This document shows positions 10,301 through 16,607 of a stretch of DNA of 17,869 bases, in pieces (position 1 is the stretch's first letter; each line of letters opens with the position of its first letter). The position numbers were made by a program, and so were the translations under genes. The notes under the pieces are model-generated. The model worked only from the letters and a program-made list of their open reading frames with translations. It searched no databases and was not told where the DNA came from. The DNA is from Chitinophagaceae bacterium (lineage in GTDB: Bacteria > Bacteroidota > Bacteroidia > Chitinophagales > Chitinophagaceae), in the NCBI GenBank assembly GCA_947468255.1, contig CANIMM010000031.1, positions 1 through 17,869 on the forward strand, read 5' to 3'.

Positions 10301-10590
10301 GGATAAAAATTAATTTTCATTAAAGTTAGCCCCTGTATATTTTTTGTCTCAATATTTTTAATCCCGTTTACAAAAAGAAAAATATTAATGTACTGTTTAG
10401 CAAAAAAGGATTCCATTTGTGCCGGCGTATATCCACCAAACGGGTGTGATATATATATAACAGGCATATCCAATTTTGGAAAGATGTCTACCTTGATTGT
10501 ATCCAGCGATTTAATTCCAAAAAATAAAAGCCCCGCTGCCAATACGAGTATTGTGATAGGCTTTCGTAATGCAAACCGAATTAAATTCAT
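7318..10590 (-). CDS. RND efflux pump permease (AcrB/HAE-like superfamily)
   Basis: This 1090-residue inner-membrane proton antiporter has the usual duplicated plan: TM1 (about 12-30), a large periplasmic porter domain, TM2-TM6, a second half beginning near residue 557, another periplasmic domain and TM8-TM12. Clear family signatures are the opening RFALRKPITILVLAAGLLFFG, PGTNMAQA, the TM4 relay VGILVDESTVTIENI (Asp400-Glu401) and the C-terminal RLRPIVMTAAAMVVGMIPMALG. The TM4 pair is Asp-Glu rather than the Asp-Asp of AcrB, and TM10 reads VGVSISNAVLLIT, where AcrB has a Lys. The cytoplasmic link between the halves (about 490-555) is long and charged. Translation starts 39 bp after the TolC-family gene. 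The sequence gives no firm substrate; drug, bile/detergent-like or other amphiphile export is the family norm. Confidence 0.95.
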   Translation of the reverse strand: MNLIRFALRKPITILVLAAGLLFFGIKSLDTIKVDIFPKLDMPVIYISHPFGGYTPAQMESFFAKQYINIFLFVNGIKNIETKNIQGLTLMKINFYPGTNMAQAAAEVSAFGNRAQTNFPPGSSPPFIIRFDASTLPVGQLVLSSAKRTNNELLDMANIYVRSSFTTVPGLIGSPPFGGNVRTVVIKADPELLRLHNLTPDQLVEAMRVNNQPTPSGNVRIGDKNYITPSNTVIRNIKDFENIPLFKGGVQNLYLKDVATVEDGADVTAGYALVNGRRSVYISVAKGADASTWEVVQNLKKAMPKMQSQLPEDVKLTYEFDQSTYVINSVKSLLSEGILGAILTGLMVILFLGDLRAAIIVILTIPTSIISAVLFLNLFGQTINIMTLSGLALAVGILVDESTVTIENIHQHLDMGKPKALAIWDACKEIAFPKLLILFCILAVFAPAFTMGGIPGSLFLPLALAIGFSMVVSYFLAQTFVPVMANWIMKVKHHKRADGKEMTDGEEFLAAGFDASSEADTWSQKASLLEKNISKGKMSPFEKIRKRYLNFITRMMPYRKPIVIIYLIVVCLGAGYLITSIGHDVLPKVNGGQFMVRMRLPDGTRIEHTELTTLQLLDSITKIVGKENISITSAYVGMHPQLFSMSPIFLWMAGPHESVLQIALKENVKIDLDELKDKIRNTSKLIDNSIKLSFEPIELTEKILSQGSPTPLEVRFSGRDKKLNETYAKQLIAKLNKIPYLRDAQLGQSIKYPSININIDRIRAAQLGVDISDISRSLTASTSSSRYIEKNTWIDEKAGVAYAVQVEVPENKMNSKDEMGEIPILKNSSRPLLGDVATFALDSTYGETDNLGALPVLTVTANMFKKDLGSAAKDVNKAIGELGKLPRGVNVELIGLSNTLNETLDSLQSGLVVAIIVIFLMLAANFQSFKVSAIVLTTAPAVLLGSLSLLLFCGSTLNLQSYMGMIMSVGVSISNAVLLITNAEQLRMHNGDAILSAKEAAALRLRPIVMTAAAMVVGMIPMALGIGEAGDQSSPLGRAVIGGLVLSTFAALFILPLVFAWGQGKASNASVSLDPEDEASSHFIPSLRHA

Positions 10591-10629
10591 AATGAGGTAT
10601 AATTATTTCAATTAATAACGTAAGTTCTA

Positions 10630-12027
10630 TTAAAACTGACTTTCAAATATGCTAAAATCTCCAGCGGAAGCTGCTTTCAACAAAAGTGCTTGCCAAACAT
10701 TGTTGTAAGCAATATCCCTATCAGTCTCTGCCCTTATAAGCACATAAAGTGTTTGCGTAAGGTCTACTAGATTTGTTAATCCATTTTTATACAATACTGA
10801 TTTCTGAATATAGGCATCCGTTGCTGCTTTTACTTGAACTGGCGTTTCATTATATATGCTTATTGCATTTTTTATTTTGGTATCGGCTAATTGCAGTTGT
10901 GCTATTATTTGTTGGTTAACAAGATTGTATTCTTCTTGCAATCCTTTGCTAATTGAATTTTGTGATTTAACCTGTTGTGATATTCTGTATGGTTGCATAA
11001 CGTTCCAGGTTACACCTATTCCCAATAAATAGTTGGCACGAGTAGGAGAAATTCCTTTCCAATAATTTTTTGAAAAATCCAGCTGGTTAATCGGATAGTC
11101 ACTATTAAATCCAGAGCCCCTTGCTTGAAGTACACTTACTGCTGTAAATACTGGGTAATAGTTGGTCTTTATAAAACGAGATTGCGCTTCGCTTGCATTT
11201 ATTCTGCTTTGATAAAACTGCAGTAGTGGATGTTGTTGAATAGCTACAGAATCTTGTGTTATTTTTGGAATTCTATTGATAAAAAAACTATCCAAAATAT
11301 ACTTTTGCGGAACCACTCCCAAAAATTGAGATAATTGATTCGACAACGCTGCTTCCTGATCTATTGATTTAGTTAATAATATTTTTGCCGAAGAATATTC
11401 CGCATTTGCTTGTGAAGAATCAACGCCCGGCAGAATGCCACTTAATACTTTAGCCACTGCTATTCGCCTAAATGTATCTGCTCTATTCAGATTTTTTTCA
11501 TACGAGCTTTTCAATTGTTGTGCAGCTATAAGATTTAAATAGGTGGCTGCAATTTTAATGCTGTGTTGAAATAATTCCTGATCAAGGTCTTTGCCGTCTT
11601 TTACAGCTATCGCTTCAGCTACTTTCACTTTTTCCTTAGCCTTGCCAAATGTAAAAAAGTCCCAGTTAATATTGGTAAGGTAGGATGCGCCAAAGGCGGT
11701 ATTATTATTTTGTTGAGCAAATGCAGGGCCAGCAGATCCAACACCTAAGCCATTGAAACCATATAATGGCCCAAATTGTCCATTTACTGTACCATAAGCC
11801 TGCTGTGCACTAAGGTTAAAGTTGGGAAGGTTTTCTCTTTTAGTTTGCTCCACAGAAATTTTAGAAGCTTCAGCATATTGTTTTTTTGCTTTTATTGTAC
11901 CGTAATTTTTAATGCCCACTTTCAAGGCATCTTTTAAGGTGATTAGTTGCTGTCCATAAATGGCACTGAATTTCAAAAACAGTATTAATACAAAGAAAAT
12001 AAAACGCTTGTTTATTATATTAACCAT
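10630..12027 (-). CDS. TolC-family outer-membrane efflux channel
   Basis: This 465-residue protein has a signal peptide (residues 1-25, ending SAIYGQQ) and opens with the outer-membrane efflux motif LITLKDALKVGIKNY. The two internal repeats of long alpha-helices and short beta-strands are visible: first half to about residue 235, with the strand region INWDFFTFGKAKEKVKVAE; second half from about 260, with the strand region LGIGVTWNVMQPYRISQQVKSQN and the final helix carrying LVDLTQTLYVLIRAETDRDIAYNNVWQALL. Trimers form the exit duct for the pump and adaptor encoded downstream. It is the first gene of the operon, so the order is channel, pump, adaptor, where many systems have adaptor, pump, channel. 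It is divergent from the sulfatase operon across 321 bp. No regulator gene is adjacent. Confidence 0.93.
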   Translation of the reverse strand: MVNIINKRFIFFVLILFLKFSAIYGQQLITLKDALKVGIKNYGTIKAKKQYAEASKISVEQTKRENLPNFNLSAQQAYGTVNGQFGPLYGFNGLGVGSAGPAFAQQNNNTAFGASYLTNINWDFFTFGKAKEKVKVAEAIAVKDGKDLDQELFQHSIKIAATYLNLIAAQQLKSSYEKNLNRADTFRRIAVAKVLSGILPGVDSSQANAEYSSAKILLTKSIDQEAALSNQLSQFLGVVPQKYILDSFFINRIPKITQDSVAIQQHPLLQFYQSRINASEAQSRFIKTNYYPVFTAVSVLQARGSGFNSDYPINQLDFSKNYWKGISPTRANYLLGIGVTWNVMQPYRISQQVKSQNSISKGLQEEYNLVNQQIIAQLQLADTKIKNAISIYNETPVQVKAATDAYIQKSVLYKNGLTNLVDLTQTLYVLIRAETDRDIAYNNVWQALLLKAASAGDFSIFESQF

Positions 12028-12348
12028 TTTCTTACTATAGATTATTCGAATTGAAAATTTAACTACGTCATTTAAACCATAAAAGTAACCATTATTTTAT
12101 TGCTACTAAAATAACTATATTTGAAAATACTATGCATAAACTTTTATTCTGAAGAGCACAAGTTTAGTTCTAAACGAAGCTAATATTCTATCGAAAGCTT
12201 TGGGAGCTTTATAGTAAAATAGAAATATCCAGCAATGTTGGCAGAGTCACTAAAAGTTGTAGAAACCCTTTGAACTAATATGGGAATATTGTAGCGGCAG
12301 TGCGTCTTTTGTCAATTTGACCACTGCTGAGAAGGGCATTAATACTAT
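12028..12348. other. Divergent intergenic region between efflux operon and sulfatase operon
   Basis: This 321-bp stretch has no convincing gene. It must hold the promoters of the minus-strand efflux operon and the plus-strand sulfatase operon. Visible elements are a -7-like box at 12116-12123 on the plus strand, a hairpin at 12188-12214, and a dyad near 12297-12327 with a smaller GTCAA/TTGAC dyad inside it. I found no clear TAnnTTTG box facing the TolC gene. Confidence 0.6.
12116..12123 (+). promoter_or_regulatory. Possible -7 box (TAnnTTTG) for the sulfatase operon
   Basis: TATATTTG matches the Bacteroidota -7 consensus exactly. The -33 partner is weak: only a T-run 17 bases upstream and a TTG at a short 13-base spacing. 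If used, it gives a leader of roughly 220 bases before the sulfatase, containing the hairpin at 12188-12214. The assignment is tentative. Confidence 0.35.
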
Positions 12349-13836
12349 ATGAAAAAATCTTTAAAGGGCTTTCAAATGAAAAAAATCTATTTATTACTCA
12401 GTCTGCTCATCTGCATTGATTGTTGTTTTGCTCAAGAAAAGAAAATGGATTCGCCTCCAAATGTTTTGTTGATATTGAGTGATGACCAAAGTTTTAATAC
12501 CTTACATATTTTAGGCAATAATGAAATCCATACCCCTAATTTAGATCGATTGGCAAAAGAGGGAATGTTATTTTCTCAAGCTCATGTCATGGGCGGGCAT
12601 CAAGGAGCAATATGCATTCCAAGCAGAGTAATGCTATTGACCGGTAGGTATGTAAATAGATTGCCAGCAGATGGTTCAGTAATACCTGATAGTTTGATCA
12701 GTTTGCCAGAAGTGTTACGTGCTAAGGGTTATACTACTTACCATACAGGAAAATGGCATAGCGATAAGGCTGCGCATCACCGGTTTTTCAGTGATGGGGG
12801 AGATGTTTTTTTTGGCGGAATGCATTTTGAAGCGGATGGCGGCCAAGCGCATCCAACCGTTTTTAAATTTGATTCAAGCGGCTTTTATCCTGTTTCCTTA
12901 AAAAGAAACAGCGACACATTTAGCACACAACTGTATGCAGAAAATGCCATTCGTTTTTTAAGTAGTGCAAAAGCAAAACAGCAACCCTTCTTTTGTTATG
13001 TTGCTTTCACCTCGCCCCATGATCCAAGAACGCCGCCCCCGGCGTATCAAAAAAAGTACAGGCCAGCAGCGATATCTGTTCCGCCCAATTTCTTACCTGC
13101 GCATCCATTTGATAATGGAGATTTGAATGTAAGAGATGAAAAATTATTAACAAGGCCATTAACTACAGCAGCGGTACAAAACGAAATTGCATTGTATTAT
13201 GGAATGGTTAGTGAAATGGACAATCAAGTTGGAAGAATTTTAGCCGCACTTGAAAAGAATCATTTGAAAGAAAACACATTGATTATTTTTGCGGGCGATA
13301 ATGGTTTAGCGGTTGGCCAGCATGGATTATTGGGAAAACAAAATTTGTATGAACACAGTATCAGAGTGCCAATGATTATTGCTGGTAGGGGTGTTCCGAA
13401 AGGGACCACTTATAAGGGGTTTAATTATTTAAGTGATATTGCACCAACTATTTTTAATTATTTAGGCATACCAATTCCTGCGACAGTAGAGGCGAAAAGC
13501 TTATTTCCAGTATTTAGCAAGCCGGATATAGTGGTGAGAAAAAATATTTACAACGTTTATGGCAATTGGCTAAGAAGTATTAAGTCTGCAAATGGTTATA
13601 AATTGATACTTTACAACGTGGATGGAATCCTACATAGTCAGCTTTTTGATTTAAAAAAAGATAAATGGGAGCGATTTAATTTGGCAGACAATCCTGCTTT
13701 TTCGAAAATAAAGGAATCATTGAAATTATTGTTAATAAAAGAAATGAAGGAAACGCAAGACAACTTGGATATTACAAAACCAGATTGGGGTAGGGTAAAA
13801 GGCATGAAAACAAATGGCGATGCAAAAAATAATTAA
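12349..13836 (+). CDS. Secreted type I (S1, formylglycine-dependent) sulfatase
   Basis: This 495-residue alkaline-phosphatase-fold sulfatase would remove sulfate esters from a sugar or aryl substrate. The S1 signature is complete: Cys-Ile-Pro-Ser-Arg at residues 89-93, followed by MLLTGR; Cys89 is the residue converted to formylglycine. Calcium-binding acids are seen at LILSDDQ (Asp45, Asp46) and at FAGDNGLAVGQHG. HTGKWH and SPHDPR are further conserved active-site segments. A signal peptide ends at CCFAQ. Two starts are possible: 12349, or Met10 at 12376, which has AAAGGG about 8 bases upstream and gives a cleaner signal peptide; I keep the longer frame but think 12376 is at least as likely. 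It is the first gene of the operon with the MFS and propeller genes. No maturase is present in the window; the substrate subfamily cannot be set by eye. Confidence 0.93.
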   Translation: MKKSLKGFQMKKIYLLLSLLICIDCCFAQEKKMDSPPNVLLILSDDQSFNTLHILGNNEIHTPNLDRLAKEGMLFSQAHVMGGHQGAICIPSRVMLLTGRYVNRLPADGSVIPDSLISLPEVLRAKGYTTYHTGKWHSDKAAHHRFFSDGGDVFFGGMHFEADGGQAHPTVFKFDSSGFYPVSLKRNSDTFSTQLYAENAIRFLSSAKAKQQPFFCYVAFTSPHDPRTPPPAYQKKYRPAAISVPPNFLPAHPFDNGDLNVRDEKLLTRPLTTAAVQNEIALYYGMVSEMDNQVGRILAALEKNHLKENTLIIFAGDNGLAVGQHGLLGKQNLYEHSIRVPMIIAGRGVPKGTTYKGFNYLSDIAPTIFNYLGIPIPATVEAKSLFPVFSKPDIVVRKNIYNVYGNWLRSIKSANGYKLILYNVDGILHSQLFDLKKDKWERFNLADNPAFSKIKESLKLLLIKEMKETQDNLDITKPDWGRVKGMKTNGDAKNN

Positions 13837-13895
13837 AAACATTTTGAATGTCGAATTCACTTTATTATCAAGACTAACAACATAATACAACTCCT

Positions 13896-15140
13896 ATGAT
13901 GCAAAAAAGATTTTGGGTGCTATTCACCTTGGCATTGTTCTCCATTATTACTTATTTAGACCGAACCTCTATCTCGATTACGGGGAGCCAAATAACTCAA
14001 GATCTCAATATGACTGAAAAAGAATTCGGTTGGATTTTGGGTTCCTTTGCATTTGCGTATGGAATTTTCGAAATACCCGTAGGACTTTGGGGTGATTTTA
14101 AAGGTCCTAAATCCATCATTTTCAGAATTGTTCTTTCCTGGTCTTTATTTACCATCTTAACCGGCTTTTCATATACATTCACTATGTTATTCATTGTCCG
14201 GTTTTTATTCGGAATTGGAGAAGCAGGGGCATACCCTAACGCAACTATTGTGATACAAAGATGGTTTCCTAAACAAGAAGCGGGACGCGCTCAATCAGTT
14301 ATTTGGATTGCGAGTCGCCTAGGTGCAGCCCTGGCACCTTTCATTTCCATTTACATTATGACAATTTGGGGATGGAGATATGTGTTTTATATTTTTGGCG
14401 GACTAGGAATTCTGTGGGCTATTTTTTGGGGTTTATGGTTCCAAAATGAACCTAAGGATATGCCTGGAATTAAAGAAGCTGAATTAGCGCATATTGAAAA
14501 AGGCCGGGAAGTAAAAACTGCTAAAGAGAGCCTGCAAGTTTTTTTTAAAATCATCAAAACACCGAATGTGTGGGCTTTAATGAGTATGTACCATTGCCTG
14601 CTTTACGGAGCCTATTTTTACCTTTCCTGGATGCCTAAATACTTGAAAAATGGAAAAGGAATAGATGATGCACATATTGCATTCCTTGCTTCTTTGCCCT
14701 TTTTATTAGGTACCGTTGGTTGTTTTTCCGGTGGATTTTTATCTGATTTAATAGCCAGAAAAAAAGGATTAAAATGGGGAAGGCGATCGGTAGGTATGTT
14801 TGGTTTAATCATGTCTGGCTGTTGCATGTTGAGCTCTACTTTTATTGTAGATCCTACCACATCCATTGTTGTTTTAGCCTTTGGCCTGGCGTTTAAAGAC
14901 TTCACTTTACCTGTATCCTGGGCAACCTCTGCTGATATTGGTGGTCAAAATTCAGGAGCCGTGGCAGGAGCAATGGGAATGGCTGGGCAATTGGGCTCTA
15001 CCATTATGTCGATCGCTTTTGGGTACATATTAACTGCCACAGGTAGCTGGGATATACCGGTAAGAATCATCGGCATAATTGTGATATGCGGAGGTTTTAT
15101 TTGGCTTAAAATTGACCCTACAAAAAAAATAGTGTTTTAA
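13896..15140 (+). CDS. MFS transporter, ACS (anion:cation symporter) family, sugar-acid type
   Basis: This 414-residue inner-membrane permease has about 12 membrane segments. ACS-type signatures are the Asp-Arg in TM1 (YLDRTSIS, D22-R23), the loop 2-3 motif GLWGDFKGPK (63-72), and RFLFGIGEAGAYPNA (102-116), close to the form seen in hexuronate, glucarate and galactonate importers. A second-half motif A-like segment is GGFLSDLIARKKG. Such proteins bring in monosaccharide acids with protons or sodium. The gene lies 59 bp after the sulfatase and 24 bp before the propeller enzyme, so it probably imports the (desulfated) product of those enzymes, perhaps a uronate or its unsaturated or aldonate form (inference). 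The start could also be the next codon, ATG at 13899. No Shine-Dalgarno is evident. Confidence 0.9.
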   Translation: MMQKRFWVLFTLALFSIITYLDRTSISITGSQITQDLNMTEKEFGWILGSFAFAYGIFEIPVGLWGDFKGPKSIIFRIVLSWSLFTILTGFSYTFTMLFIVRFLFGIGEAGAYPNATIVIQRWFPKQEAGRAQSVIWIASRLGAALAPFISIYIMTIWGWRYVFYIFGGLGILWAIFWGLWFQNEPKDMPGIKEAELAHIEKGREVKTAKESLQVFFKIIKTPNVWALMSMYHCLLYGAYFYLSWMPKYLKNGKGIDDAHIAFLASLPFLLGTVGCFSGGFLSDLIARKKGLKWGRRSVGMFGLIMSGCCMLSSTFIVDPTTSIVVLAFGLAFKDFTLPVSWATSADIGGQNSGAVAGAMGMAGQLGSTIMSIAFGYILTATGSWDIPVRIIGIIVICGGFIWLKIDPTKKIVF

Positions 15141-15164
15141 TAAAGTAAAACTAAAACAACAGGC

Positions 15165-16364
15165 ATGAATAAGATTCATTCAAATGGGCAATTCATACTT
15201 CTAGGGCTAATACTTTTCACTTCCATCCTATTGACGAAAGCTCAGGTTACTCCAGTTCCAGGAGTAGTGGTGGACTATGTTCCGGCTTCTACAAATACTT
15301 TCATTGGTTCGCCAAGCATTTGCAGATTACCTGATGGCACATTAGTTGCTTCTCATGATTATTTTGGACCGGCTTCCAACGAACATGTGCAGGCCACGAC
15401 AGCAGTTTTCCAATCCAATGACAAAGGAAAATCGTGGACCAAAATCTCCGAGATTCATGGGCAATTTTGGTCTAACCTTTTTGTCCATCAAGGATTGCTA
15501 TACCTGATGGGGACTTGGAAACATCATGGAAATTTAATTATTCGTCGTTCTGCCGATGGAGGCAAGACTTGGACAGACCCTACGACGAGCAAGTCTGGAT
15601 TATTGCGCGAAGGCGAATACCATACTGCTCCGATGCCCATGTTGATTCATAATAATCGCATCTGGCGCGCGATTGAAAATGCCAAATCAGAAAGCAAAAT
15701 GTGGGGATTGAGGTATAGTGCCATGGTGATCTCGGCTCCATTGGACGCAGATCTTTTAGATGGCTCATCTTGGACCACGACTAATTTTCTTTCGCATAAT
15801 CCAGCGTACTTGGAAGGTAGATTCGGAGGTTGGATTGAAGGAAATGCAGTCCTTACTCCAGATGGTAAGCTTGTTGATTATTTGCGTGTTGCCAGTTCCG
15901 AAAAAGGACGAGAACTAGCAGCTATTGTAAACATTAGCGATGATGGCTTACATGCATCATTTGATACTGCAACGGGATTTATCGATTTCGTAGGTGGTGC
16001 AAAGAAGTTTTCTATTCGCTACGATCCAACATCAAAACTTTATTGGACAATTTGCAATGGCAGCTCTTCAGCGTTAAAAAAAATGGACGCGGGTGCAGTG
16101 CGCAACATACTGGTGATAAAAAGTTCATCTGATCTTAAAAATTGGAAAATCCATAAAGTGCTGCTTTCTCATCCCGATTTGCTGAAGCATGGTTTCCAAT
16201 ATGTTGATTGGCAGTTTGACGGTAAGGATATAATTTATTTATCAAGAACTGCATGGGATGATGATCAAGGTGGAGCTGATAATTATCACAATGCGAACTA
16301 CCTTACCTTTCATCGCATAGCCCATTTCAGAAGGCTTAAACATAGATCAACTCCCAATGATTAA
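15165..16364 (+). CDS. Secreted BNR/Asp-box beta-propeller enzyme (sialidase-like fold, probably not a sialidase)
   Basis: This 399-residue protein has a signal peptide (residues 1-27, ending LTKAQ). Two clear Asp boxes, SNDKGKSW (84-91) and SADGGKTW (129-136), and a degenerate one (SSDLKNW, 321-327) show a sialidase-type propeller. The first blade reads IGSPSICRLPDGTLVASHDYFGP; the Arg-Ile-Pro motif of true sialidases, whose Arg holds the substrate carboxylate, is absent. Other conserved-looking polar spots are His64, His120/121, EYHTAP (His153), RIWRAIE (165-171) and WIEGN (223-227). Related seven-bladed propellers lacking RIP include ulvan lyases (PL24/PL25) and the rhamnosidase family GH145; either would fit the adjacent sulfatase and sugar-acid importer, but I cannot assign one. 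It is the last gene of the operon and is followed by a terminator at 16437-16475. Confidence 0.8.
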   Translation: MNKIHSNGQFILLGLILFTSILLTKAQVTPVPGVVVDYVPASTNTFIGSPSICRLPDGTLVASHDYFGPASNEHVQATTAVFQSNDKGKSWTKISEIHGQFWSNLFVHQGLLYLMGTWKHHGNLIIRRSADGGKTWTDPTTSKSGLLREGEYHTAPMPMLIHNNRIWRAIENAKSESKMWGLRYSAMVISAPLDADLLDGSSWTTTNFLSHNPAYLEGRFGGWIEGNAVLTPDGKLVDYLRVASSEKGRELAAIVNISDDGLHASFDTATGFIDFVGGAKKFSIRYDPTSKLYWTICNGSSSALKKMDAGAVRNILVIKSSSDLKNWKIHKVLLSHPDLLKHGFQYVDWQFDGKDIIYLSRTAWDDDQGGADNYHNANYLTFHRIAHFRRLKHRSTPND

Positions 16365-16436
16365 AGCTAATTGAAACTAGTTATTGACGCATCATTTTTA
16401 TTTTTTAAATAGTTTTCGGTTGGGTAAAACTACCTT

Positions 16437-16475
16437 CAGAAAGGGTTTCAAGCAATTGAGACCCTTTCTGATTTT
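16437..16475 (+). terminator. Rho-independent terminator closing the sulfatase operon
   Basis: A 13-bp stem (16437-16449 with 16458-16470, one G-U pair) encloses an 8-base loop and is followed by ATTTTA. The T-run is short but the stem is strong. It lies about 70 bases after the propeller gene and separates that operon from the symporter gene. Confidence 0.7.
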
Positions 16476-16607
16476 ACTGTAAATGCTATGCTAAAAGGCA
16501 TCAAAAAATAAAAACATACCTTTAAATCAAGAACTGATAAAGTAGAGCGTACACGGATTACTTAAACATACAACGCTTGTTTTTACCAATAAAATCTAAC
16601 TTATAGT

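Noticed and set aside
6143..10590. Heavy-metal (CusA/CzcA-type) efflux system
   Set aside because: No Met or His clusters are seen in the adaptor, and the pump's TM4 lacks the HME-type pattern; an HAE-like assignment fits better.
15165..16364. Exo-alpha-sialidase, forming a sialic-acid pathway with the SASA esterase and the symporter
   Set aside because: The Asp boxes only show the fold; the RIP motif is missing and no NanA, NanE or NanK-type gene is present. SASA-domain esterases act on many plant glycans.
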